Assembly: GCA_030692565.1 (NCBI GenBank)
Contig: JAUYAO010000047.1
Location: 1-64,000 of the forward strand
Length of the DNA: 64,000 nucleotides
Direction: 5' to 3'
DNA from: Nitrospira sp.
GTDB lineage: Bacteria; Nitrospirota; Nitrospiria; Nitrospirales; Nitrospiraceae
How positions within the stretch are numbered: the first letter of the stretch is position 1; each line of letters begins with the position of its first letter. The translations under genes were made by a program, and so were the position numbers. Shown here piece by piece: positions 34,830-42,887 of the stretch. Below the pieces are notes generated by a model. That model did no database searches. It saw nothing but the letters and a program-made list of their open reading frames with translations, and was not told the DNA's origin.

Positions 34830-37322
34830 TTAGCCTTCAACTTTTTCCACGAGAATGCGATAGTGCGCGGCCTCCGGCTCCAGCGCTTCCTGGAGGAGCA
34901 GGAGATGCCCGTCGTTCTTCAAACTCATCGGCACATTCTTGATCGGCTCACCGGCGTCCAGCCAGACTTCGAGCTTTTCGCCCGCGTCCATCATTTCGAG
35001 CTTGAGCTTCGTCTTCACATAATTCAGCGGACAGGCGACCCCGCGGAGATCGTACACCGGCGCCCCGGTTGGTGCAGGAGCGGCCGACACGACCGGCGCC
35101 GCCGCAACCGCTTCTTTCACAGATGCTACGGTTTCTTGGGCCGGCGCAAGCTTCAAATCTTTCCCCATCTGGTCTGTCGCCGCGCGACAGGCATCGACGA
35201 ACCCCTTCGCGAAGACCATCTTGTCACGCGCCGACTCCGCGGTCGTATCCTTCGGGCCGAGATCGCCTACTTTCTTATTGAGCTCGCGATATTGCGCAGG
35301 AATGGCGCCCCTCTGCGCGATCCGGCGATCGAACTCAATGAACGTTTCCGAGTCGGTCGAGGGCTCGAGTCCCTCCGTGACCAACATGGCTTTGGCCGCC
35401 GCCAACACCGCACGATACGACTTATTCACCGACACGGAATACTGATGATTCTCGACCAGCAGCTTGGCCTGATACAGCTCCTGGTCTGCCTCAAGAATCC
35501 CGTTCTCAATCATCTCCAGCGCACCGCCGGCGCATTCGCCGGGACCGAGATCCTCCAGGATGAACTCTGCTTCTCCTTCCCAGTCGTAGTAGAAGGTGGG
35601 ATCGTCCTTATACGCAGGAACGATGGTGTAGGGGATCAGTTCGTCCTTGAGTTTATTTTTTCCGGCGCGCGCGATGAAGGCGGAGAGGGTTTCCTTCGGC
35701 AGGCGATCCCGCCGATACACGGTGACAAGATGCGACAGGGCCGCCGGCACAGACTTCGCCGGCAGCTTGACCGTCATCTGCCCGATCTTCGGAGTACCAT
35801 CTACTTGCCCGCCGAGGTGCAGCTCATAATGCGGCGCCACGTGCTCCCCCAACCGCTTCCCGACGCCATGCAACCCGATCGTCGAGATGTGGTGTTGGGC
35901 GCAGGAGTTGTGACAGCCGCTAATCTTGATACTGACGTCCGAGAGATCTTCGGGCACCCGGCCGGCCGGGAACACTTCGCCCAATGCGCGCGCGAGCCCT
36001 TTGGATGAGGTAATGCCCAGACCGCACGTATCGGTTCCGGGGCAAGCGATGATGTCTTCGACAAGTTCGGCGCCCGGATCGGCCAGCCCCTGCGCGACAA
36101 GATCCGCATGCAGCGATTCGATCTGCGATTCCGGGATCCACCGAATCACCATGTTCTGATTGATGGTGGTCCGGATGTTCCCGTTGGCGTACCGCTCCGC
36201 GAGGTCCGCCACGCCAAGCATTTGCTCAGATGTCAGATCGCCCATGAAGAGCTTGATCGCCGCCGTAACATACCCGGGCTGCTTCTGTTTGACGACATTC
36301 GTCCGCTTCCACATTTCAAAAGGCGTTTCGTGCCCGATGCCAGAACCAGACCCATTCCCATTCGACGACGAGGGGCCGGATCCATTCCGCGTCGGCATGA
36401 TGAGCGGCACAGGCTCGTCCGCATAGGTAAGCAGCTTGATCGGCTCATGCGATGGTGTGGCGTACCCCATCGATTCGTAGGCAGCTTCCCAGCGCCGCTT
36501 AAATTCATCGAATCCCAGCTTTTCGATGACGAATTTCATGCGGGCCTTGTTGCGGTTCTTGCGGTTTCCGAGCGTATCGAACACCTTAATGACGGCTTCG
36601 ATGCTTGGCAGCAATTCTTCCATCGGAGTAAATTCTCGCAGCACTTGGGCGATGCGTGGAGCCGACCCCAAGCCGCCGCCTGCGACCATGCGAAACCCGA
36701 TCGTCCCGTCGGCACGTTTGGCGGCCAGCAAACCGACGTCATGAATCGGCGTCAGGGCGCAGTCCTGCTTGCAGCCGGACAGCGCGATCTTGAACTTTCT
36801 CGGCAGACTTTGATTCAACGGATTGCGCAACAGATGATAGGCGATGGTCTTCGCGTAGGGCGTCACATCGAAGACTTCCCCCTGGCAGACCCCGGCCAAA
36901 TGGCAAGCCGTGACGTTACGAACCGTATTGGCGCACGCTTCACGCGTCGTCAGCCCCACCTCGGCCAGGCCGCGCATGATGGTCGGCACGTCCTTCAACT
37001 CGACAAAGTGCATCTGAATGTCCTGGCGCGTCGTGACATGCCCGACGGCGGTGGCATGGCGATCGGCCAGCTCAGCAACTCGTCGGAGCTGATTCGCCGA
37101 GATCCCCCCGAACGGAATTTTGATGCGGACCATCTGCACGCCAGGCTGACGCTGCCCATAAATCCCGTACTGCAACCGAAACGGCTTGAAGAGATCGTTC
37201 GAGACTTCCCCCGCCATGGTGCGAAGGGCTTCCGCCTCAAATGTTTCGATTTCCTCCAGCAGGGCGGGAGGAATCGGAGAGGTCTTGATCTCCGGTATGA
37301 TCAGCTGATCTTGGGGGCTCAT
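34830..37322 (-). CDS. Ferredoxin-type sulfite/nitrite reductase with C-terminal TusA-like domain
   Basis: 830 residues. Two sulfite-reductase repeats fill about 45-590. The second half carries the siroheme-[4Fe-4S] ligands ACPGTDTC and SGCHNSC; the first half also has ACHLAGVC and SGCKQDC. A Ser/Asn/Gly linker (about 335-350) lies between the halves. A helical region follows, then a TusA/SirA-like domain (about 755-830) with YDLRGVACPLNYVKTKLKLE; its Cys-Pro is the sulfur-carrier site of TusA proteins. It makes sulfide from sulfite in assimilation and may pass sulfur on through the fused domain (inference). Confidence 0.9.
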   Translation of the reverse strand: MSPQDQLIIPEIKTSPIPPALLEEIETFEAEALRTMAGEVSNDLFKPFRLQYGIYGQRQPGVQMVRIKIPFGGISANQLRRVAELADRHATAVGHVTTRQDIQMHFVELKDVPTIMRGLAEVGLTTREACANTVRNVTACHLAGVCQGEVFDVTPYAKTIAYHLLRNPLNQSLPRKFKIALSGCKQDCALTPIHDVGLLAAKRADGTIGFRMVAGGGLGSAPRIAQVLREFTPMEELLPSIEAVIKVFDTLGNRKNRNKARMKFVIEKLGFDEFKRRWEAAYESMGYATPSHEPIKLLTYADEPVPLIMPTRNGSGPSSSNGNGSGSGIGHETPFEMWKRTNVVKQKQPGYVTAAIKLFMGDLTSEQMLGVADLAERYANGNIRTTINQNMVIRWIPESQIESLHADLVAQGLADPGAELVEDIIACPGTDTCGLGITSSKGLARALGEVFPAGRVPEDLSDVSIKISGCHNSCAQHHISTIGLHGVGKRLGEHVAPHYELHLGGQVDGTPKIGQMTVKLPAKSVPAALSHLVTVYRRDRLPKETLSAFIARAGKNKLKDELIPYTIVPAYKDDPTFYYDWEGEAEFILEDLGPGECAGGALEMIENGILEADQELYQAKLLVENHQYSVSVNKSYRAVLAAAKAMLVTEGLEPSTDSETFIEFDRRIAQRGAIPAQYRELNKKVGDLGPKDTTAESARDKMVFAKGFVDACRAATDQMGKDLKLAPAQETVASVKEAVAAAPVVSAAPAPTGAPVYDLRGVACPLNYVKTKLKLEMMDAGEKLEVWLDAGEPIKNVPMSLKNDGHLLLLQEALEPEAAHYRILVEKVEG

Positions 37323-37382
37323 AAATATTTCTCCCTTGCCGCGACTAACACACCACGGTGCCGCCGGAACCAGCCTGCCGAA

Positions 37383-37832
37383 TCAGATGTGATACATCGG
37401 ATTCTGTTGCTGATCGAGCACCCGCTGGCGTTCAACCAATTGATCGATCGTGATAGCAGAGAGGACTCCGCGTTCCGCTCGATGCACTTTTTCCCACACC
37501 GCCCCGAGTAACAGCTGTTCTCTCGTATCACGGCGATTCTGCCCGGTCGCATTCTGTGATGCGTCGTGAAACACCGGTCCATCAAGCGCCTCAAGCAAAT
37601 CGGCCACTGACAGCTCTGAGGGAGCACGCAAGAGGAGATAGCCCCCCTGTGCACCCCGCGTACTATCGACGAGACCGGCCTTCTTCATCGCATGCAGCAC
37701 TTGCTCAAGAAATCGCACAGGGATTGATTGCCGCCTGGCGATGGCCCGTGCTTGAATGGGGACTTCTTTCCCATTCATGGCAAGGTCAACGGCAGCCAAG
37801 ATTCCATACGTTGCGCGATGCGAAACTTTCAT
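37383..37832 (-). CDS. Rrf2-family regulator, CymR-like, without cysteines
   Basis: 149 residues. N-terminal winged helix-turn-helix (MKVSHRATYGILAAVDLAMN, then RFLEQVLHAMKKAGLV and RGAQGGYLL) as in IscR/CymR/NsrR. The protein has no Cys at all, so it cannot hold the iron-sulfur cluster of IscR or NsrR. This points to a CymR-like sensor of sulfur/cysteine status acting with partner proteins. It is the first gene of the sulfate operon (60 bases to the reductase), and a perfect 7-base dyad lies just before its start. Confidence 0.9.
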   Translation of the reverse strand: MKVSHRATYGILAAVDLAMNGKEVPIQARAIARRQSIPVRFLEQVLHAMKKAGLVDSTRGAQGGYLLLRAPSELSVADLLEALDGPVFHDASQNATGQNRRDTREQLLLGAVWEKVHRAERGVLSAITIDQLVERQRVLDQQQNPMYHI

Positions 37833-37838
37833 TCTTGA

Positions 37839-37856
37839 TAATTCCGGTAGGAATTA
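37839..37856 (-). promoter_or_regulatory. Operator-like palindrome in front of the Rrf2 gene
   Basis: TAATTCC-GGTA-GGAATTA, perfect 7-base arms with a 4-base centre, ending 6 bases before the start codon. AT-rich dyads of this size are typical of Rrf2 regulators. Its position over the ribosome-binding area suggests autoregulation of the whole cys operon. Confidence 0.65.
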
Positions 37857-37907
37857 ATCTTTCCACGATATACAGCTCCCCGATCCCAACTGTCAAGCAA
37901 CCAATTT

Positions 37908-37939
37908 CCCCGTTGAGAGAATTTCGATTCTCGCAGGGG
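37908..37939. other. UUCG hairpin in the rrf2/regulator divergent gap
   Basis: GAGAAT-TTCG-ATTCTC, extended by CCCC/GGGG outside. It would be stable in RNA of either strand. It lies about 75 bases upstream of the Rrf2 start, so could be part of its leader or the far end of its promoter. The remaining gap to 38164 holds nothing clear. Confidence 0.45.
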
Positions 37940-38164
37940 AAGGCTCGACAATATTTCAGCCCGTGAGCCGCTTCCCGAGACTCTTCCATGGCGACGCCGA
38001 CTTTCTGAAAATCGTACGCTCAGCTTTCCCATGACACACGAGGGGACACAGACTCTTCTCTCTACCCGATTTGCTCACGGCCGAGCCCCTACCAGAGAAA
38101 TATCCATTTGACATCATGTCCACCCTGGGCAATAATCCCGCCCTCTTCTTCTCATGGTGCCCGC

Positions 38165-38755
38165 ATGTCGGTTCCCACATCGGTTTTTTCCATTCTATTA
38201 CTGACGGCGGATGCCGACATCCATGCTCAATTCAAAGCCGTTTTTGGAAACGCCTCCGTCACGATGGTTCGCGATGCAGCCTCGCTCCCCAAAGATCTCC
38301 CCAGACGCCCATATGATGCGGTGGTTGTAGAGGCTCGCCCAGGGCAAGGCCACTCCGAGGTGCTTCCTCCACGGATAGATCCCGCCCAAACTTTGGTCAT
38401 TGTGGGATCACGAACTGTTCTGAAGCGGGCTCCGGCTATGCTCCAACTGATGAGCCAGCACCGCGAGGAAACCCAGAAGAGCAAGGGACACGATCTCTCG
38501 CTGGAAGATTTCCTCGACCAAAAAATGGGAGACTTCGTCAAGGGGATGCATCACGGCGCCGCCAAGAACCTTCATCCGATGCTGATTTCAGCCGTCGAAC
38601 GCCCTCTGATCTCGTCAGCTCTGCGAGAAACCCAAGGCAATCAAATCCAAGCGGCGGAATTATTGGGCCTGAATCGCAATACGTTGAGAAAGAAGATTAC
38701 GAATCTCCATATTCCATTGAAGCGGGGTCGCGTAAAGGCCACTGGCTCCTCCTAG
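38165..38755 (+). CDS. Fis-type regulator with receiver-like N-terminus
   Basis: About 196 residues from the ATG of [20 protein letters not shown]. Residues 8-85 look like a response-regulator fold ([18 protein letters not shown], then [11 protein letters not shown]), but a clear phosphorylatable Asp/Lys set is not visible. The C-terminus is a Fis-type helix-turn-helix ([20 protein letters not shown] then [10 protein letters not shown]), as in NtrC-family activators, but no AAA+ domain is present. Target unknown; it is divergent from rrf2. A frame 19 codons longer exists; start choice is uncertain. Confidence 0.75.
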   Translation: MSVPTSVFSILLLTADADIHAQFKAVFGNASVTMVRDAASLPKDLPRRPYDAVVVEARPGQGHSEVLPPRIDPAQTLVIVGSRTVLKRAPAMLQLMSQHREETQKSKGHDLSLEDFLDQKMGDFVKGMHHGAAKNLHPMLISAVERPLISSALRETQGNQIQAAELLGLNRNTLRKKITNLHIPLKRGRVKATGSS

Positions 38756-38846
38756 TGCTGCGGTGCAGCAGGAGACTCTGTCTGGACAATGGGAAAGGCT
38801 TCAGGCGTTCGGCATCCTCATTCATTCATAACCAAGGAGGGGACTG

Positions 38847-39119
38847 ATGACGAAGGAAGAGCTGATTGCGAAAATGGCAGCCTCGGCAGGAATCACAAAA
38901 GTTGCCGCGGGCACGGCCCTGGAGGCCTTCACCGGAGCCGTCACGACGTCGCTAAGGAAGGGACAGCGGGTTTCTCTGGTGAATTTCGGTACCTTTACGA
39001 TTTCAAAGCGGAAAGCGCGGATGGGCAGAAACCCACGCACCGGGGAATCACTCAAAATCCCAGCCGCCAAGGTCCCGAAGTTCTCTGCGGGAAAGGAACT
39101 GCGTTCGGCGGTCAAGTAA
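38847..39119 (+). CDS. hup: HU-family DNA-binding protein
   Basis: 90 residues, complete HU fold: MTKEELIAKMAASAGITKVA, NFGTFTISKRKARMGRNPRTG and the C-terminal AAKVPKFSAGKELRSAVK. The intercalating Pro is in GRNPRTG. Preceded by AAGGAGGGG. It packs DNA in the nucleoid. Clearly distinct from the HU/IHF gene at 4.8-5.1 kb, so this organism has at least two paralogues. A terminator follows. Confidence 0.93.
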   Translation: MTKEELIAKMAASAGITKVAAGTALEAFTGAVTTSLRKGQRVSLVNFGTFTISKRKARMGRNPRTGESLKIPAAKVPKFSAGKELRSAVK

Positions 39120-39148
39120 CGACCCCGCGGCATTTTCAGTAACACAAA

Positions 39149-39198
39149 GAGAAGGCGGTGCCTTCCAGAACCTCCGGAAGAAGGCTGCCTTCTCTTTT
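39149..39198 (+). terminator. Terminator after the HU gene
   Basis: GAGAAGGC (39149-39156) pairs with GCCTTCTC (39187-39194), followed by TTTT. An inner imperfect stem (CCTTCC/GGAAG) shortens the loop. Confidence 0.75.
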
Positions 39199-39250
39199 GC
39201 ATTTCTTGACAGTATGGGCAGGGCTATATTAGCATGCCCACCCGGACAAT

Positions 39251-39325
39251 AGGCGCGTAGCTCAGGGGGAGAGCGTTACCTTGACACGGTAAAGGTCGAC
39301 GGTTCAAGACCGTCCGCGCCTACCA
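39251..39325 (+). tRNA. tRNA-Val (anticodon GAC)
   Basis: Cloverleaf read by eye: acceptor AGGCGCG/CGCGCCT, D arm with CTC...GAG, anticodon stem TTACC/GGTAA enclosing TTGACAC (anticodon GAC), T arm GACGG-TTCAAGA-CCGTC, discriminator A and encoded CCA (39323-39325). 75 bases. Confidence 0.93.
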
Positions 39326-39383
39326 TTCCGGCTAGGGGCATCCGTTTGCCTTGAGGCGGCGGAATGCCTTTGTTGTTTTTGTT
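39324..39383 (+). terminator. Terminator/attenuator between tRNA-Val and thrS
   Basis: CATTCCG (39324-39330) pairs with CGGAATG (39360-39366) and is followed by a T-rich tract (TTTGTTGTTTTTGTTT). It can end the tRNA transcript, or attenuate thrS, whose start is 40 bases on. The 5' arm uses the tRNA CCA end, so processing of the tRNA would open it. Confidence 0.6.
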
Positions 39384-39407
39384 TGAATAAGAAAAGCACT
39401 GGGACGG

Positions 39408-41339
39408 ATGAAGATCACTCTCAAAGGCGGGAATAGCCAGGTCCTGGAAACCGGACAGACCGTGGGAGCGGCCTTGAAGGCTTGCGGCCTGTCGATCGGA
39501 TCCGATGTCCTCGCCGCCAAAGTCAACGGAGTCGTGGTCGATCTGTCACGGCCGCTGACTGAAGACGCTGTCGTGGAACCCGTCCGGTTCGATACGGCAG
39601 AAGGGCGAGAGGTTTATCGCCATAGCAGCACCCACATCATGGCGCAGGCGGTAAAAGAAGTATTTCCAACCGCACAGGTCACCATCGGTCCTGCGCTTGA
39701 AGATAGCTTCTTTTACGACTTCGCCTTCGAGCGGCCTTTCACGCCGGAGGATCTCGAGAAAATCGAAGCTCGCGTCCGCGAGATTATCAAGCGGAACCTG
39801 CCGGTCACGCGGAAGGAGCTGTCGAAACAAGAAGCTATTCAGCTTTTCCAATCTCGCGGTGAAGCCTATAAAGTCGAATTGATCCAAGGATTCCCTGAGC
39901 ATGAGCCGATCTCGGCCTATAGCCAGGGCGAGTTTATCGATCTCTGTCGTGGGCCCCACCTCCCCGCCACCGGCCACATCGGCGCATTTAAGCTCCTGAC
40001 CACCGCCGGCGCCTACTGGCGCGGAGATGAGCGTAATCCGATGTTGCAACGGATCTACGGAACATCCTTCCCAACCCAGGCCGAACTCGACGCCTATCTG
40101 GCGCGCCTTGAAGAGATTAAGCGGCGTGATCATCGTAAGGTAGGGAAAGAACTCGATCTCTTTACGATACAGGATGAAACCGGTCCTGGATTGGTCCTCT
40201 GGCATCCCAAAGGCGCACTGGTTCGGCTCTTGATCGAGAACTTCTGGCGCGAACAGCACATTAAGGATGGATACGATCTGGTGTATTCGCCCCATGTAGC
40301 CAGGCTCGACCTTTGGAAAACGAGCGGCCACGTTGACTATTATCGGGAGAATATGTTCGCGCCGATGAAGCTGGAAGGCAGCGAATACCAGCTCAAGCCG
40401 ATGAACTGCCCCTACCACATCATGATTTACAAATCGCACTTGCGGAGTTATCGGGATCTCCCCATCCGCTACGGCGAGCTCGGTACAGTGTATCGGTATG
40501 AACGCACGGGCGTCCTGCATGGCCTCTTGCGCGTGCGCGGATTCACGCAAGACGATGCGCACCTCTTTTGCCGACCCGATCAGATTCAGGATGAGGTCAG
40601 CCGGGTATTGGACTTCACCTTCTTTATTTTGAAATCGTTCGGCTTTGTCGACTTTGAGATCTTTCTGTCGACCAGACCGGAAAAGTCGGTCGGCTCTGAT
40701 GACAAGTGGGTCCTCGCGACAGATTCGCTGGAGGGAGCGCTCAAGAGCCGTGGGATCGCCTTTCATTTGGATGAAGGGGGCGGGGCCTTCTACGGACCGA
40801 AAATCGACATTAAAATCAAGGACGCTCTTGGCCGATCCTGGCAATGCTCCACCATTCAGGTGGACTTCAACAATCCGGAACGGTTTGAGCTCAGTTATAT
40901 CGGGGAAGATGGAAAATCTCACGAGCCGATCATGATTCATCGGGCCTTGATGGGGTCCATTGAGCGATTCTTCGGGATTCTCATCGAACATTATGGCGGC
41001 GCATTCCCAACCTGGCTGGCGCCGGTCCAAGTCGTGGTCATGGCGATCACCGACAATCAGCGGGAGTATGTGAATACCGTCGTCGCGCAGTTGAAAGCCG
41101 CAGGGTTTCGGGCTGATGCCGACCTGCGCAACGAAAAAATCGGCTTTAAAATTCGCGAGGCGGAAAAAGCCAAAATCCCCTACATGCTCGTGGCGGGGGA
41201 TCGGGAAGTCCAGAGCGGCACGCTCTCCGTCAGAGGACGGAGCGGGGCAAATCTTGGCAGTATGACAGGGGCTGCAGTGATCGATCTTCTCAGGAACGAC
41301 GTCACGCGCGCGCAGCCGGAGCTACAACCAACACACTAA
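39408..41339 (+). CDS. thrS: Threonyl-tRNA synthetase
   Basis: 643 residues with the standard layout: N-terminal TGS-like domain (1-60), editing domain (about 65-225, with HSSTHIMAQAV and the RGPHLPATG zinc/editing motif), class II catalytic core (about 240-535, with MNCPYHIMIYKS and RYERTGVLHGLLRVRGFTQDDAH) and a C-terminal anticodon-binding domain. Zinc ligands Cys and two His are in place. It charges tRNA-Thr and leads the thrS-infC-rpmI-rplT operon. Confidence 0.97.
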   Translation: MKITLKGGNSQVLETGQTVGAALKACGLSIGSDVLAAKVNGVVVDLSRPLTEDAVVEPVRFDTAEGREVYRHSSTHIMAQAVKEVFPTAQVTIGPALEDSFFYDFAFERPFTPEDLEKIEARVREIIKRNLPVTRKELSKQEAIQLFQSRGEAYKVELIQGFPEHEPISAYSQGEFIDLCRGPHLPATGHIGAFKLLTTAGAYWRGDERNPMLQRIYGTSFPTQAELDAYLARLEEIKRRDHRKVGKELDLFTIQDETGPGLVLWHPKGALVRLLIENFWREQHIKDGYDLVYSPHVARLDLWKTSGHVDYYRENMFAPMKLEGSEYQLKPMNCPYHIMIYKSHLRSYRDLPIRYGELGTVYRYERTGVLHGLLRVRGFTQDDAHLFCRPDQIQDEVSRVLDFTFFILKSFGFVDFEIFLSTRPEKSVGSDDKWVLATDSLEGALKSRGIAFHLDEGGGAFYGPKIDIKIKDALGRSWQCSTIQVDFNNPERFELSYIGEDGKSHEPIMIHRALMGSIERFFGILIEHYGGAFPTWLAPVQVVVMAITDNQREYVNTVVAQLKAAGFRADADLRNEKIGFKIREAEKAKIPYMLVAGDREVQSGTLSVRGRSGANLGSMTGAAVIDLLRNDVTRAQPELQPTH

Positions 41340-41349
41340 GAGGTGGGTT

Positions 41350-41859
41350 ATCGTCCCCAAACTGCGCGTGAACCGCGAAATTCGAGTGCGAGAGGTTCGA
41401 GTCATCGGTCCGGAAGGAGAGCAACTGGGGATCCTCCCCACGCCAGACGCGTTGCGCCAGGCTCAGGAGGGCGGCTACGACCTCGTGGAAGTCGCTCCCA
41501 CTGCAGCGCCGCCGGTTTGCCGAATCATGGATTACGGCAAATACAAATTCGAGCTCAGCAAGAAGGACCATCAGAATCGACGTCACCAAAAGTCGACCCA
41601 GGTCAAGGAAATCAAGCTTCGGCCACGCACCGATAAGCACGACCTAGGCATCAAGATCCGTCAGATCAAGGAATTTTTGGCTGACGGGAACAAGACCAAG
41701 GTCACGTTGACGTTTCGTGGCCGGGAAATGGCCAATCAAGAGATGGGCCGATCACTCATGAGCTCAGTCATCGCCGAAATGACCGAGATTGGAACGATAG
41801 AGTACGCCCCGCGCATGGAAGGCCGCAGCCTGATCATGATCGTGGCACCCAAGAATTAG
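41350..41859 (+). CDS. infC: Translation initiation factor IF-3, probable ATC start
   Basis: Binds the 30S subunit and checks the start codon. N-domain (LRVNREIRVREVRVIGPEGE), lysine-rich linker and C-domain (RGREMANQEMGRSLM) are complete. No ATG exists upstream in frame. The GTG at 41368 has no Shine-Dalgarno, while ATC at 41350 has GAGGTGG just before it and yields IVPKLRVNREIR, as in many IF-3 proteins. Non-AUG starts of infC are known from other bacteria and serve autoregulation, since IF-3 rejects such codons. Confidence 0.93.
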   Translation: MVPKLRVNREIRVREVRVIGPEGEQLGILPTPDALRQAQEGGYDLVEVAPTAAPPVCRIMDYGKYKFELSKKDHQNRRHQKSTQVKEIKLRPRTDKHDLGIKIRQIKEFLADGNKTKVTLTFRGREMANQEMGRSLMSSVIAEMTEIGTIEYAPRMEGRSLIMIVAPKN

Positions 41860-41898
41860 GGATACATTTGCAGCCTACAAACGGAGAGGATGGATTCG

Positions 41899-42099
41899 AT
41901 GAAAACGAAAGCCAAGACACACAAAGGGGCTAAAAAGCGGTTTTCCCGCACCGGAAGCGGCAAGCTTGTCCGACGGAAAGCCGGGAAGCGCCACTTGTTA
42001 AGCCATAAGAAAAGCGATCAAAAGCGCCGGTTAAGCGGAACCGCCGTGGTGGATGCGACTTCCACCTTGTCTTTGAACCGCCTCTTGCCGTATAATTAA
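41899..42099 (+). CDS. rpmI: 50S ribosomal protein bL35
   Basis: 66 residues, very basic: MKTKAKTHKGAKKRFSRTGS, then RRKAGKRHLLSHKKSDQKRR. The ATG at 41899 has GGAGAGGA at normal distance; the one at 41890 lies too close to it. Between infC and rplT as usual. Confidence 0.95.
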   Translation: MKTKAKTHKGAKKRFSRTGSGKLVRRKAGKRHLLSHKKSDQKRRLSGTAVVDATSTLSLNRLLPYN

Positions 42100-42142
42100 G
42101 CCCTTAAAGAGCGACCCTCACGGATAAAAGGAGTATTGAGTC

Positions 42143-42511
42143 ATGCCCCGCGCAAAAGGTGGACCGAAAACAAGAGCGAGACGGAAAAAGCGGCTGAAGC
42201 TAGCAAAGGGACAGTACGGCGCGAAGAGCCGGTTGTTCCGCTCAGCCACGGAATCAGTTGATAAGGGACAGCAGTACGCCTATGACGGAAGAAAGAACCG
42301 GAAGCGGGACTTTCGGCGGTTATGGATTGCACGCATCAGCGCCGCCGTCCGGGCACAAGGACTGACCTACGGCCGGTTCATCAACGCCCTCAAGAAAGCG
42401 GAAATCCTACTGGATCGCAAAGTTCTCTCAGACATGGCGATCAAGGATGCCGCAGGCTTTGAAAAGTTGGTCGGATTGGCCAAGCAACACTTGACTCCTG
42501 TCGCTGCATAA
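42143..42511 (+). CDS. rplT: 50S ribosomal protein bL20
   Basis: 122 residues, basic N-terminal helix ([20 protein letters not shown]) and globular C-terminus ([20 protein letters not shown]). AAGGAG lies before the ATG. It organises 23S rRNA early in 50S assembly and in other bacteria represses the rpmI-rplT mRNA. Last gene of the operon. Confidence 0.96.
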   Translation: MPRAKGGPKTRARRKKRLKLAKGQYGAKSRLFRSATESVDKGQQYAYDGRKNRKRDFRRLWIARISAAVRAQGLTYGRFINALKKAEILLDRKVLSDMAIKDAAGFEKLVGLAKQHLTPVAA

Positions 42512-42556
42512 CGACACCGCCTCTGAACCACGGTTTCAAGTAGCTTCTCTGATCTT

Positions 42557-42581
42557 GGAGGGCGACAAGCTGTCGCCCTCC
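42557..42581 (+). terminator. Hairpin after rplT
   Basis: GGAGGGCGACA-AGC-TGTCGCCCTCC, perfect 11-base arms, 45 bases after rplT. Only a weak T tail on either strand. Most likely the operon terminator. Confidence 0.7.
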
Positions 42582-42887
42582 ATCAACTTACCAGCCTCAG
42601 CACCCCATCCCCCAACGCATCTCAGACCTGATACTTGTCGGCTCCGGTATTTTGAATTCGCCCGTTCGTCTGCATTCACATCTCTGCAATAAGAAAATAT
42701 CGTCGGTTCCTCACCGTGACCTCAAATCATGGGCAACCGCAAGACCAATAGTCGGATGGAGATAATATAGCGCTAGCTAACGCAGCTCATCGCTCACGCC
42801 AGGTCCGCGCCATGAGGTGGCAAAAATGTGATGACCGCCGTGAGAAATTCCAGGGACGCAAGATGAGATGGCAAGGCGAAAAAACAA
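42582..42887. other. Gap between the convergent thrS and pheST blocks
   Basis: About 300 bases without gene. No repeat or promoter stands out; the short open frames here are shadows of the pheT end. In most bacteria pheS would start here on the plus strand. Confidence 0.6.
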
